This document shows, piece by piece, positions 52,149 to 60,975 of a stretch of 64,000 nucleotides of DNA. Source of the stretch: Nioella sp964229645. Its GTDB lineage: Bacteria > Pseudomonadota > Alphaproteobacteria > Rhodobacterales > Rhodobacteraceae. The notes under the pieces are model-generated. The model was not told the origin of the DNA, searched no databases, and saw only the letters and a list, made by a program, of their open reading frames with translations. Location: positions 21,973 through 85,972 of the forward strand of contig NZ_CAXREX010000324.1 of the NCBI RefSeq assembly GCF_964229645.1, written 5' to 3'. Both the position numbers and the translations under genes were made by a program. Position 1 is the stretch's first letter; every line of letters starts with the position of its first letter.

Positions 52149-52204
52149 TGAACTGCCGCCTCCCCCTTGGTTGTCCGTTCGCGGCCCAAGTTTATGTCAG
52201 CCTT

Positions 52205-52230
52205 GTTGACTTTCCAAGAATCAATTGTTA
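52205..52230 (+). promoter_or_regulatory. Candidate ilvE promoter
   Basis: TTGACT (52205-52210) is followed after 17 bp by a TTA-rich -10-like stretch around 52228. It is upstream of ilvE and divergent from petP. The -10 is poor, so this is tentative. Confidence 0.35.
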
Positions 52231-52328
52231 CCGAATGCCCGGTTTGGCGAAAGATTGTGTCCGGTTCGGCCCTATTTTGCGCAACAAACCGAAAATTACC
52301 GAACGACCCCCGGCTGAAGGTGACACTT

Positions 52329-53198
52329 ATGGGCGCTGCATACGACGATCGCGACGGACTGATTTGGATGGATGGCAAGATGATCCCGTGGCGGGATGCC
52401 AATGTGCATATCCTGACACATGCCATGCACTATGCCTCGTCCGTGTTCGAGGGCGAGCGCGCCTATAACGGCAAGATCTTCAAAAGCCGCCTGCATTCCG
52501 AGCGCCTGCATTTCTCTGCCGGGCAGCTCGACTTCCAGATCCCCTACACGGTCGACGAAATCGAGGCCGCCAAGCAGGAAGTGCTGACCGCCAATGGCCT
52601 GACCGACGCCTATGTGCGCGCCGTGGCATGGCGTGGGGCCGGTGAAGACATGGGTGTCGCCTCGGCCCGCAACCCGGTGCGCCTTGCAATCGCGGCCTGG
52701 GAATGGGGTGCCTATTACGGCGACGCCAAGATGAAGGGGGCCAAGCTCGACATTTCCAAGTGGAAGCGCCCGAGCCCGGAAACGATCCCGAGCCACGCCA
52801 AGGCCGCTGGTCTTTACATGATCTGCACGCTCTCGAAGCACGCCGCAGAATCCAAGGGGTGCTCTGACGCGATGATGTTCGACTATCGCGGCTATGTGGC
52901 CGAGGCGACCGGCGCCAACATCTTCTTCGTCAAGGACGGTGAAGTGCACACGCCCAAGCCCGACTGCTTCCTCAACGGCATTACCCGTCAGACCGTGGTG
53001 GGCATGCTGAAGGACCGCCAGATCAAGGTGCATGAACGCCATATCGAGCCGGGCGAGCTGGAAAGCTTCCAGCAGTGCTGGCTGACCGGGACCGCCGCCG
53101 AAGTGACCCCGGTGGGCCAGATCGGCGACTACAACTTCGAAGTGGGCGCCATCGCCCGCGACATCGCCGCCGGATACGAGAAACTGGTGCGCGAATAA
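52329..53198 (+). CDS. ilvE: Branched-chain amino-acid aminotransferase
   Basis: The 289-residue fold-type IV PLP enzyme transaminates leucine, isoleucine and valine. Motifs include HAMHYASSVFEGERAY, the catalytic-Lys region with ...SHAKAAGLYMICTLSK, and the phosphate-binding GITRQTVVGML near the C-terminus. The ATG at 52329 follows AAGGTGA. A strong terminator follows at 53221. Confidence 0.93.
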   Translation: MGAAYDDRDGLIWMDGKMIPWRDANVHILTHAMHYASSVFEGERAYNGKIFKSRLHSERLHFSAGQLDFQIPYTVDEIEAAKQEVLTANGLTDAYVRAVAWRGAGEDMGVASARNPVRLAIAAWEWGAYYGDAKMKGAKLDISKWKRPSPETIPSHAKAAGLYMICTLSKHAAESKGCSDAMMFDYRGYVAEATGANIFFVKDGEVHTPKPDCFLNGITRQTVVGMLKDRQIKVHERHIEPGELESFQQCWLTGTAAEVTPVGQIGDYNFEVGAIARDIAAGYEKLVRE

Positions 53199-53208
53199 GC
53201 CCTTCGGC

Positions 53209-53345
53209 ACGAAAAACAAAAAAGGCCCCGGCAGAGATGCGCGGGGCCTTTCTTGTTCTGGTGTAGTCCCCGACGGCACGGACTGGGTGGGGGCAAGATA
53301 ACCGCACCGCCGGGGCGAGACGTTGCTCGTCTACTACAAGGACAT
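53209..53345 (-). ncRNA. Candidate structured small RNA with terminator
   Basis: On the minus strand a three-way junction can form: outer stem TGTAGT/ACTACA (53338-53333 with 53267-53262), a hairpin CGAG/CTCG (53329-53326 with 53319-53316), and a stem CCCCG-x-CGG-xx-CGG ending in a 20-nt C-rich loop (53301-53282). A terminator stem AAAGGCCCC/GGGGCCTTT and a T-rich tail (through about 53209) follow on this strand. No gene is predicted there. Compensatory changes in relatives would prove it. Confidence 0.4.
53221..53254. terminator. Strong terminator between ilvE and the candidate small RNA
   Basis: AAAGGCCCC (53221-53229) pairs with GGGGCCTTT (53243-53251). On the plus strand TTTCTTGTT follows; on the minus strand T6 and a further T5 follow. 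It can stop ilvE transcripts and, more strongly, the antisense one. Confidence 0.85.
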
Positions 53346-53467
53346 TTGTGCCGCGTTGGATTGGCAAATTGAGGGAAGCCGCGCGAAATCGGCGCGGCCC
53401 TTTTCGGGCATTTCGATGGCGGCGCTTGATTTGAACAAAATTGAGCGTCAAGCTGACAGGGATGGTG

Positions 53468-53803
53468 ATGCATTTTCAGCCCTCTGCCAGCCCTCAGGCA
53501 CCTGACCAGGTGGCGTTCCACCGGACGGAACTTGGCGTGATCCTTGGTCTCTACGGGCGCATGGTCGCTGCCGGGGAATGGCGGGACTACGGGATTTCCT
53601 GCCTGCGCGACGTGGCCGTCTTCTCGGTCTTTCGCCGCACGGCAGAGCATCCGGTCTACCGGATCGAGAAGCGCCCGAAACTGGCGGGGCGGCAGGGCCA
53701 GTATGCCGTGATCGGCATGGATGGGCGTATTCTGAAACGCGGTCATGACCTGCGAACCGTCCTGCGTGTTCTGGAACGCAAGCTGATCCGATCCGTCGAA
53801 TAG
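53468..53803 (+). CDS. DUF2794 protein
   Basis: The 111-residue protein matches the alphaproteobacterial DUF2794 pattern VAFHRTELGVILGLYGRMVA with AGEWRDYGIS and later SVFRRTAEHPVYRIEKRP. Function is unknown. I used the ATG at 53468 for the AGGG upstream; another at 53462 is possible. It ends nine bases before a convergent peptidase gene. Confidence 0.85.
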   Translation: MHFQPSASPQAPDQVAFHRTELGVILGLYGRMVAAGEWRDYGISCLRDVAVFSVFRRTAEHPVYRIEKRPKLAGRQGQYAVIGMDGRILKRGHDLRTVLRVLERKLIRSVE

Positions 53804-53811
53804 GGCCTTTC

Positions 53812-54654
53812 CTATGACCCGGGCTGAAGCACCCGGCGGCGGGCCGTGATCGGGCCGTCCCCGGCCTCTTCGATACGCGCGGCCGCGTCCTTCAGCGGCT
53901 CATAGGCGACGGCCATGTGGCTGGCATTGGCATGGAGCAGCATCCGCTCGTTGGCCATGAACCCTACGTGACCTTTCCAGAACACGAGATCGCCGCGCAG
54001 GAAGGGTTCGCCGTGGTGAAGCTCTCTGCCAAGTTCGGCCTGCTGGTCCGAATCGCGGGGGCAGTCGATACCGCAGGCGATCAGCGCCATCTGAACAAGG
54101 CCCGAACAGTCGAGACCCCACCGGCTGCTGCCGCCCCAGAGGTAAGGCGATCCAAGAAACAGGTCGGCCACGCCCACGGGATCCGCGAAGCGGGCGCGCA
54201 TGGGTTGCAGATGCGGGCGCGGGATGTAGTGGCCCGTGTGAATGCGCAGGTACTTGTCATGCTCGCCAACGACCTTCACCCGTGACCCGAAAAAGATCGC
54301 CACTTCGGGAGGGGCCTTGAGATCGGGCTTGGGGTACAGATGGGTCGCGGGCGAGGCCACCCAATGCGTTGGCTCTTCGGGCGAGACGAGCGCTCCGGAC
54401 AGCACATAGCCGACCTGCCCATCCCGCTCAGCCTGTCCGAAGGCAAAGCCGTCGAAGCTTTCAAGGACGTGGAAGACCTCTCCGAACAGGAGCTGGCTGA
54501 CACGCTTGCCGCGCGGCTCGTCGGTGATATTGGCCATGGGCTGCGTCACCATCATTCGGCGGCCCTGAACGAATTTCCCAGCCTCCACCTGACCTTGCAG
54601 GCTGACATGGGCCACGCGGCCATTGGTGGGCGTGATGCGCGGATCGAACGTCAC
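53812..54654 (-). CDS. C40-family (NlpC/P60) peptidase
   Basis: The 280-residue protein has SH3-like domains N-terminally and a NlpC/P60 domain (about 155-270) with the catalytic Cys in WGLDCSGLVQM and His in GHVGFMANERMLLHANAS. Such enzymes cut gamma-D-Glu-mDAP bonds in wall peptides. No signal peptide is visible, so recycling in the cytoplasm is more likely. It overlaps the M17 aminopeptidase stop by ATGA; both may degrade wall peptides in sequence. Confidence 0.88.
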   Translation of the reverse strand: MTFDPRITPTNGRVAHVSLQGQVEAGKFVQGRRMMVTQPMANITDEPRGKRVSQLLFGEVFHVLESFDGFAFGQAERDGQVGYVLSGALVSPEEPTHWVASPATHLYPKPDLKAPPEVAIFFGSRVKVVGEHDKYLRIHTGHYIPRPHLQPMRARFADPVGVADLFLGSPYLWGGSSRWGLDCSGLVQMALIACGIDCPRDSDQQAELGRELHHGEPFLRGDLVFWKGHVGFMANERMLLHANASHMAVAYEPLKDAAARIEEAGDGPITARRRVLQPGS

Positions 54655-56033
54655 TTCAGCACCTCCGGCAAAGCCTCGAAGATCGCACGGGCAGCTTGCC
54701 CCACGCCCCCCTTGGGGCGGGCCGGGGCATCGGCGGGCTGCCAGCCATAGATGTCGAAATGCGCAAATCGCGGGGCGGACTTGGCAAAGCGGCGCAGGAA
54801 GAGCGCGGCGGTGATGGAGCCTGCGAAGCCACCCGACGGCGCGTTGTCGAGATCGGCGATTCCCGGTTCGATCATGGTCTCGTACGGCTCGTGGAACGGC
54901 ATCCGCCAGACAGGATCCCCCACGCGCAGGGCCGCCCCCGACAGAGCCCCGGCAAATCCATCATCATCCGTGTAGAAGGGCGCGATATCGGGGCCGACCG
55001 CCACGCGCGCAGCCCCCGTCAGGGTTGCCATGCAGATCAGCAGGTCGGTCTCGGCTTCAGTCGCCAGGCTCAGCGCGTCGGCCAGGACCAGCCGCCCTTC
55101 CGCATCGGTATTGTTGATCTCGACGGTCAGGCCATTGCGCGCCGTCAGCACGTCACCGGGCCGGAAAGACGCCCCCGACACGGCATTTTCAACCGCCGGG
55201 ATCAGGACGCGCAGGCGCAGGCGCATCCCTGCCCCCATGATCATCCGCGCCAGTCCCAGAACCGTCGCGGCCCCGCCCATGTCCTTCTTCATCAGGGCCA
55301 TGGACGAGCCGGGCTTGAGGTTGAGCCCCCCGGTATCGAAACATACCCCCTTGCCCACAAGTGTCACCTGTGGGCCGGCATCGCCCCAGGTCATCTCGAT
55401 CAGGCGGGGCGCACGCGCGGCGGCGCGGCCCACGGCGTGAATCATCGGGAAATTCTGCGCCAGCAGATCGTCGCCCGTGATGACCGAGACCGGCGCGCCG
55501 AAAGGCTCGGCCAGCGCACGCACGGCGTGTTCCAACTGGTCCGGCCCCATGTCGGCCGCAGGGGTGTTGATCAGGTCTCGCGTCAGCCATTCGCCCGCGG
55601 CAATGGTCTCCAACATCGCGGGCTCAACGCTATCGGGGGCCACCAACCCCGCCTTCAGCGCAGGTTTGTCCTTGTATCGGGTGAAGCGGTAACCGGTCAG
55701 CAACCAGCCAAGCGCCGCTTCCCGTTCCTCGCCAGCCTCCAGGCCCGGATCGAGCCGATAGGTGCCCTCGGGCAGTTTCGCCAGCGCCGCCCCAAGGGCA
55801 AACCGCTTGCGCGCGCGGGTCTCGGGCGTGCCGCGCCCAAGCAGAACGCGCGCGATGCCACCTTCGGTCGTCGGTAGCAGGCAGGCCTCGCCAAGCCCGG
55901 CGGCAAAGCCGGTCGTCCTTGCCCATGATGCCTGGTCCGGCGGCAGGTGCGACAGGGCATCGTCCAGCCCGGTCTTGTCGATACAGGTCACGGAAATTGC
56001 CGCGCGGTCGGCGGAAGCGAAGGCTCTGTTCAT
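54651..56033 (-). CDS. Leucyl aminopeptidase, M17 family
   Basis: The 460-residue metallopeptidase has the metal-binding segments VGKGVCFDTGGLNLKPGSSM and NTDAEGRLVLADAL. It removes N-terminal residues in the cytoplasm. It is transcribed together with the NlpC/P60 gene, a pairing frequent in alphaproteobacteria and consistent with murein-peptide recycling. Confidence 0.92.
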   Translation of the reverse strand: MNRAFASADRAAISVTCIDKTGLDDALSHLPPDQASWARTTGFAAGLGEACLLPTTEGGIARVLLGRGTPETRARKRFALGAALAKLPEGTYRLDPGLEAGEEREAALGWLLTGYRFTRYKDKPALKAGLVAPDSVEPAMLETIAAGEWLTRDLINTPAADMGPDQLEHAVRALAEPFGAPVSVITGDDLLAQNFPMIHAVGRAAARAPRLIEMTWGDAGPQVTLVGKGVCFDTGGLNLKPGSSMALMKKDMGGAATVLGLARMIMGAGMRLRLRVLIPAVENAVSGASFRPGDVLTARNGLTVEINNTDAEGRLVLADALSLATEAETDLLICMATLTGAARVAVGPDIAPFYTDDDGFAGALSGAALRVGDPVWRMPFHEPYETMIEPGIADLDNAPSGGFAGSITAALFLRRFAKSAPRFAHFDIYGWQPADAPARPKGGVGQAARAIFEALPEVLK

Positions 56034-56095
56034 GCTGGATCCGTCAAGAAACTACGCCACCAGCCTAGCGCGACGGGCCGCGGCTGCAAGGCGGA

Positions 56096-56479
56096 TCAGC
56101 CCGAGACATCCTCCAGATCCCAGATCGCGTGAATGGACCGTTCGCCAACCCGGATCAGCCGGGCGCGGGTCGCGGCCAGCGCGACTTGGTCCCGCTGCGC
56201 GATACAGGTCAGGACATCCTGCGCGACACGCGCCAAAGTTGCCATGCCGATCTTGCTGGCCGCCACTGCCAGGGCCCGCACTTTCAGAACCATGTCTTCG
56301 GGCCGACCCCCGGGATCAAACGCGACAAGCGACTGAACCTGCTCGCTGATCGACTGCAAGGTCTGGGCGACCTCATGTTCTGCCCGGACCTCACCCATCT
56401 CTTCACACAGTTGTTCCAACCGCTCCGGATTGAACCGCGCCGGTTCCTCCAGCCGCAAAACGGCGACTTTGCTTGTCAT
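56096..56479 (-). CDS. Hypothetical helical protein, 127 aa
   Basis: The protein is almost all helix with heptad-like Leu/Val spacing (EHEVAQTLQSISEQVQSLV and KVRALAVAASKIGMATLARV). It has no motif I recognise; the shape resembles phosphotransfer or chemotaxis-accessory four-helix proteins, but there is no clear phospho-His motif. The ATG at 56479 follows GGAGTGAGTG; a GTG one codon earlier also exists. It diverges from the carbonic anhydrase gene. Confidence 0.6.
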   Translation of the reverse strand: MTSKVAVLRLEEPARFNPERLEQLCEEMGEVRAEHEVAQTLQSISEQVQSLVAFDPGGRPEDMVLKVRALAVAASKIGMATLARVAQDVLTCIAQRDQVALAATRARLIRVGERSIHAIWDLEDVSG

Positions 56480-56619
56480 CACTCACTCCACGATCCGCCC
56501 CCACGGATGCGGAGAACTCTGGCCGTGCTTGTTGAAGAAAGGGTTGAGCCTGCGGCCAAAAAAACCTCGAACTTTCACACAATCCCGCCTATCAGGGGGA
56601 CCGCGACGACGGAGGACCC

Positions 56620-57270
56620 ATGGAATACGCATCGCCCCTGCCCAACTATCTGGCCCGCCGCTACCATAGCTGGAAAGCCACGGAATACGCCGAGAACAAG
56701 GCCTGGTTCCACCGGCTGGCCGACGAGGGACAGCACCCGCGCGCCATGGTGATTTCCTGTTGTGACAGCCGGGTCCATGTCACCTCGATCTTCGGGGCGG
56801 AAACGGGCGAGTTCTTCATCCATCGCAACATTGCCAACCTCGTGCCGCCCTATGCACCCGACGGGGACCACCACGGCACTTCGGCTGCGGTCGAATACGC
56901 GGTGACTGCGCTCAAGGTCGCGCATATCGTCGTTTTGGGCCACTCCAGCTGCGGAGGCGTGAACGGATGTATCCAGATGGTGTCCGGCAACGCGCCCGAA
57001 CTGGAAAAGCCCAACAGCTTCGTGGGCCGCTGGATGGACATCCTGCGCCCTGCCTGCGAGGACACGGCCAGCATCAGCGATCCGCATGAACGTCAGCAAG
57101 AGCTGGAAAAACGCTCGGTCCTGGTGTCGATGGCGAACCTCATGAGCTTCCCCTTCGTGTCAGAGGCCGTTCGCGACGGGCGGCTCAGCCTGCACGGGCT
57201 TTGGACGGATATCGCGTCGGGCGGGCTCGAATGCTACGACCCCGCCCGGGCTGGGTTTGTCCAGGTCTGA
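56620..57270 (+). CDS. Beta-carbonic anhydrase
   Basis: The 216-residue zinc enzyme interconverts CO2 and bicarbonate. Motifs VISCCDSRVHVTSIF and VVLGHSSCGGVNG hold the Cys-His-Cys zinc ligands and the Asp-Arg dyad. The ATG at 56620 follows GGAGGACCC. It ends three bases from the convergent MuiA-like gene. Confidence 0.93.
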   Translation: MEYASPLPNYLARRYHSWKATEYAENKAWFHRLADEGQHPRAMVISCCDSRVHVTSIFGAETGEFFIHRNIANLVPPYAPDGDHHGTSAAVEYAVTALKVAHIVVLGHSSCGGVNGCIQMVSGNAPELEKPNSFVGRWMDILRPACEDTASISDPHERQQELEKRSVLVSMANLMSFPFVSEAVRDGRLSLHGLWTDIASGGLECYDPARAGFVQV

Positions 57271-57273
57271 CGC

Positions 57274-58896
57274 TCAGGGACGCCAGTAGAGATCGTAACC
57301 CTCGGGCCAGGACATCCGCGCTTCCATGCGGATGGTGCGGATATCACCGGGCTCGACGGTCAGATCCCATGCGTGGATGCCGCGGCGGCCGTCCAGGTTT
57401 TCCTCGCTCGGCTCCATCGACAGCTCGAGGTCAAGGTCCAGGTCATCCTGCTCGGAATAGGGCACGGCGTAGATCAGGCGCACGGTTTCAGGCTGATCCG
57501 ACAGGTTGGTCACCCCGAACTCCACGATCTGCACCTGCATGTTCGAGCGATTGAAGAAGCCTTCATCCCCTTCGTTGCGCGACAGGTCATGCCAGAAGAG
57601 TTGCAGGTGATCGACCGAACCGAAGGGCAGTTCCACCTCGCCGCCGGGCGGAATGGTGTCGAGGTAGCGGTCGGACAGGAAGGCCCCGTCGCGATAGACG
57701 CTCATGTCACCCATGATCATCGGCTCGCCGGTCGTATTCTCGGCGCGGGCAACAAGGAAGGCCGTCTGGTCATGGCGCGGGTTGCCCTCGATGCTGATCT
57801 CGGCGTCCAGCGCCAGCGGGGCGAAGGGCACGAAGGTGTCTTCACCGACGGTCAGCGTTTGGGGTGACGCGACCTCGGCGCTATAAGCCAACCCGTAGCC
57901 GGACAGGCCGGCATCTTCCATCACGACAATGGGCGCGACCACCGGTTCCATCATTACCGAGCCCGCGACACGATCGGAGAAGACCTCGACCGGGCGCTCT
58001 TCCTCGATGCGGGCAAGCGAGGGCCACACGCCCGTCATTTCCAGAACTTGCCCCCATTCTTCGCCCGACAACGTCAGCGCGACATCCTCCCACCGATCCG
58101 GCAGCGGGATACCCACAAGGGCGCTGCGCTCGATGGTCAGACGGTGCTCGACGGTGGAAAGCTGGGCCGTGTAGGCCATTTCCCAGAACGGGCCGTCGAT
58201 GAAGTAGTCGATGGCAAGGTCAAGCTCGGCGGCCTCGCTCAGTTCGACGGGAATGACCAGCGCGACGCTGTTGGCCCCAAGCGGATAGAGCGCGGCAAGA
58301 GCGCGCTCCAGTTCTGCGCGCGCTTCTTGCAGCTCGGCGATTTCCTCCTCCAGCGATGCGCGGGCGGCGTCCTGGTCGTATATCGCGTCTGCAAGCGTCT
58401 GCATCTGCGTTCCAAGGGCACCGAGCACTTCACCCAGATCCCCCGGATCAACGCCTTCCGTGCCGCTGCCCGAGGCGTAGCTTTCAAGGAAGCGGCGCTG
58501 AACGGCCAGAACGCTCATGTCGGCATCCAGCCCGGCTATCGCCGCCTCGATGTCCTCGATCGACTCGTCGATCGCGTCCATTCGGGCACGCAGCTCCGCC
58601 TGCGCGCTCGTGTCGAAAGACCCATCCTCGAAGCCGGGCTCTGTGTCGAAGCCAATCGGGCCAAGCGCCCGACCATCGGGCAGGGTCACGCTGATGCGCG
58701 GGCCGTTCTGCATGTAGGCAGGCACCGGCACCAGAACACGATGCGCCCCTGCCGGAACGCTGACGCTGAACTGCCGCGTCACCTCGGCCCCGCCGCCATA
58801 GATCACTGCGCCCGTTACATCGGCGCGCAGTGCGAAATCTTCTGCCTGGGCCATGCTGGCCACGAAAATGCTGATTGCAAATATATGAAAACGCAA
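57274..58896 (-). CDS. Secreted DUF4139/MuiA-family protein
   Basis: The 540-residue precursor has a signal peptide (MRFHIFAISIFVASMAQA), an N-terminal DUF4140 part with coiled-coil (about 90-190: RARMDAIDESIEDIEAAIAG) and the DUF4139 beta domain to the end. The family is called mucoidy inhibitor A, but its function is poorly known. The first codon is TTG at 58896 with an AGGGAGGG Shine-Dalgarno, which lies in a hairpin (next entry). Confidence 0.85.
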   Translation of the reverse strand: MRFHIFAISIFVASMAQAEDFALRADVTGAVIYGGGAEVTRQFSVSVPAGAHRVLVPVPAYMQNGPRISVTLPDGRALGPIGFDTEPGFEDGSFDTSAQAELRARMDAIDESIEDIEAAIAGLDADMSVLAVQRRFLESYASGSGTEGVDPGDLGEVLGALGTQMQTLADAIYDQDAARASLEEEIAELQEARAELERALAALYPLGANSVALVIPVELSEAAELDLAIDYFIDGPFWEMAYTAQLSTVEHRLTIERSALVGIPLPDRWEDVALTLSGEEWGQVLEMTGVWPSLARIEEERPVEVFSDRVAGSVMMEPVVAPIVVMEDAGLSGYGLAYSAEVASPQTLTVGEDTFVPFAPLALDAEISIEGNPRHDQTAFLVARAENTTGEPMIMGDMSVYRDGAFLSDRYLDTIPPGGEVELPFGSVDHLQLFWHDLSRNEGDEGFFNRSNMQVQIVEFGVTNLSDQPETVRLIYAVPYSEQDDLDLDLELSMEPSEENLDGRRGIHAWDLTVEPGDIRTIRMEARMSWPEGYDLYWRP

Positions 58897-58897
58897 A

Positions 58898-58934
58898 GGA
58901 AACCCTCCCTGCTAGCGATACAGAGAGGGTTTCC
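58898..58934 (-). promoter_or_regulatory. Leader hairpin sequestering the MuiA-like Shine-Dalgarno
   Basis: GGAAACCCTC (58898-58907) and GAGGGTTTCC (58925-58934) form a perfect 10-bp stem with a 17-nt loop. In the minus-strand mRNA the 3' arm contains GAGGG of the AGGGAGGG ribosome site and ends two bases before the TTG start. It may limit translation, for example as a thermosensor or attenuator. Confidence 0.55.
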
Positions 58935-59045
58935 CGATCATGATGAAAGGTCAAGCTTGGCGAAGAGGTGGCGATAAGGAGCGGTCAAATCCCGCCGACA
59001 TGCGCTTTCACGGAGGGGCATCCGGTTACGCAGCAGCGGTGGTCG

Positions 59046-59366
59046 TCAATGAGAAAACAGGCGTTGTTCCAGGTCCTGCGCGCTGAAACCGATGGATTTG
59101 ATGGTGCATACCTGCACGTGGCTGTTGATGTCGAACAGGCAAAGACCATCACGGCTATAGGCGACATAAAACCCGATATCTCTCAGCGATCGCGACAACT
59201 GATCCTCGGTCGTGGCCGCGGCAATCACCGGGCGCACGGTCATGGTCAGCATGGCCGCCATTTCCGAACCCAACCGCCCGGATATGCGGGCCTCGGGCCA
59301 GGCCGCGTGGCGAAACGGGCTGATGGAAAGCGGCGTGGCGTTGGTCGTGTCGATGCGTTCGAACAT
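59046..59366 (-). CDS. Hypothetical protein, 106 aa
   Basis: The protein begins MFERIDTTNATPLSISPFRH and has no motif that I can name. It ends IGFSAQDLEQRLFSH, with two cysteines (GLCLFDI, VQVCTIK). The ATG at 59366 follows GGAGGACAAG. It is followed by a gap to the MuiA-like gene. Two leader hairpins lie upstream at 59399-59451. Confidence 0.6.
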   Translation of the reverse strand: MFERIDTTNATPLSISPFRHAAWPEARISGRLGSEMAAMLTMTVRPVIAAATTEDQLSRSLRDIGFYVAYSRDGLCLFDINSHVQVCTIKSIGFSAQDLEQRLFSH

Positions 59367-59398
59367 GGTCTTGTCCTCCGGGCTCTGTGTTGCCCCAC

Positions 59399-59451
59399 AC
59401 CGCCTGTCTAGGCGCTGTCCTTGGCCATGTCCCACGACCGGAGGGACATGG
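59399..59451 (-). promoter_or_regulatory. Two inverted repeats upstream of the 106-aa gene
   Basis: CGCCT-GTCT-AGGCG lies at about 59401-59414, and a perfect 9-bp stem CCATGTCCC (59425-59433)/GGGACATGG (59443-59451) follows. They are 35-85 bp upstream of the start codon at 59366 and could be an operator or leader attenuator. No T-tract follows. Confidence 0.4.
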
Positions 59452-59549
59452 TGGCCTCTCCGGCGCACAGCGCGATAGTCCTTGGGATAGGCCCCCAGCC
59501 CCATCCGCGCCGCGCGTCACCGCATTCGGAGCCCCGAGACGGTCCCAAA

Positions 59550-59584
59550 ACGGAAACTCCCCGGGGCATGGGAACCCCGGGGAG
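59550..59584 (-). terminator. Terminator of asd
   Basis: CTCCCCGGGG (59557-59566) pairs with CCCCGGGGAG (59575-59584), a 10-bp GC stem, followed on the minus strand by TTTCCGTTTT. It lies 30 bp after the asd stop. Confidence 0.8.
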
Positions 59585-59614
59585 CATTCTGTCGTTCGGT
59601 CTGCGAAGGGGGTA

Positions 59615-60637
59615 TCAGCCCTTCTTCAGCACCCGCTTGCCGAGGGTTTCGGCAATCTGCACCGCGTTCAGGGCCGCGCCCTTGCGCAGGTTGTCCGACA
59701 CGCACCACAGGTTGATGCCGTTCTCGATGGTCGAGTCCTGGCGAATGCGGCTGATGAAGGTGGCGTAATCGCCCACGCATTCGATCGGGGTCACGTAGCC
59801 ACCCGTCTCGCGCTTGTCGACAACCAGGATACCCGGTGCCTCGCGCAGGATATCGCGGGCTTCCTCTTCATCGAGGAACTCTTCGAACTCGATGTTGATC
59901 GCTTCCGAATGGCCCACGAAGACCGGCACGCGCACGCAGGTTGCGGTGACCTTGATCGAAGGGTCGACGATCTTCTTGGTTTCGACGACCATCTTCCATT
60001 CTTCCTTGGTCGAGCCGTCTTCCATGAAGACGTCGATATGCGGAATCACGTTGAAGGCGATCTGCTTGGGGTAAACCTTGGGGGCCACTTCCTGGCCCGG
60101 CACATACATGCCCTTGGTCTGGTCCCACAGCTCGTCGATGGCCTCCTTGCCGGTGCCGGACACGGACTGGTAGGTCGAGACAACGACGCGCTTGATCTTG
60201 GCACGGTCGTGCAGCGGCTTCAGCGCCACCACCATCTGCGCGGTCGAACAGTTGGGGTTCGCGATGATGTTCTTGTTCTTGTAGTTGTCGACGGCTTCGG
60301 GGTTCACTTCCGGCACGACCAGCGGAATCTCGGGATCGTAGCGGTAGAGCGAGCTGTTATCGATGACGATGCAGCCCGACTTGGCGGCCTTGGGCGCATA
60401 TTGCTTGGTCGCCTCGGAGCCGATGGCGAACAGCGCGATGTCCCAACCGGTGAAGTCGAATGTATCGAGGTCCTGGGTTTTGAGAGTGGTCTCGCCGAAG
60501 CTGCACTCGGTCCCGAGCGAACGGCGCGATGCCAGCGCGGCAATCTCGTCCACCGGGAACTGGCGCTCGGCCAGGATGTTCAGCATTTCGCGGCCCACGT
60601 TCCCCGTGGCGCCGACAACGGCAACTCTGTAGCCCAT
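59615..60637 (-). CDS. asd: Aspartate-semialdehyde dehydrogenase
   Basis: The 340-residue enzyme reduces aspartyl phosphate to aspartate semialdehyde, the branch point to lysine, threonine and methionine. N-terminal VVGATGNVGREML (NADP site) and the active-site Cys loop NPNCSTAQMVVALKPL are clear. The ATG at 60637 follows AGAGGAC. A strong terminator follows the stop. Confidence 0.95.
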   Translation of the reverse strand: MGYRVAVVGATGNVGREMLNILAERQFPVDEIAALASRRSLGTECSFGETTLKTQDLDTFDFTGWDIALFAIGSEATKQYAPKAAKSGCIVIDNSSLYRYDPEIPLVVPEVNPEAVDNYKNKNIIANPNCSTAQMVVALKPLHDRAKIKRVVVSTYQSVSGTGKEAIDELWDQTKGMYVPGQEVAPKVYPKQIAFNVIPHIDVFMEDGSTKEEWKMVVETKKIVDPSIKVTATCVRVPVFVGHSEAINIEFEEFLDEEEARDILREAPGILVVDKRETGGYVTPIECVGDYATFISRIRQDSTIENGINLWCVSDNLRKGAALNAVQIAETLGKRVLKKG

Positions 60638-60975
60638 GATCTTGTCCTCTTTGCTGGGAACAGCGGCGCACATACCCCAAGGGAATGGAAAGCAAAAGGG
60701 CCAACAGGCTTGACTTATGCTGCAATTGCGAACATGTGGCCTCTGTGCCCATTGGCCGCGTGAGCCGAACGCCCCGGATGCGACGCCGTCGCCCTTCGTT
60801 CATGGCACGAGAATTCCCCAGCCCCCATCACGCAGGGTCTGACGGTCTGGCCGGTGGCCCGGGACTCGCCCGTGGCAGACAGAGCGCCTGACCGCACCCC
60901 TCGTTGCCCCTGATCCCAGGGGTGCTGAATCATATGACCCCGCGCGCGATCCACGCGCCGGAGGAAAGGACCAAT
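60638..60975. other. 338-bp divergent intergenic region, asd to helicase
   Basis: The gap holds a short hairpin CCCCTG-ATCC-CAGGGG (60907-60922) and a TTGACT (60712-60717) that could be a -35 box for the helicase, but the -10 is unclear. I see no gene. A long 5' leader for a cold-regulated helicase would fit. Confidence 0.4.
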
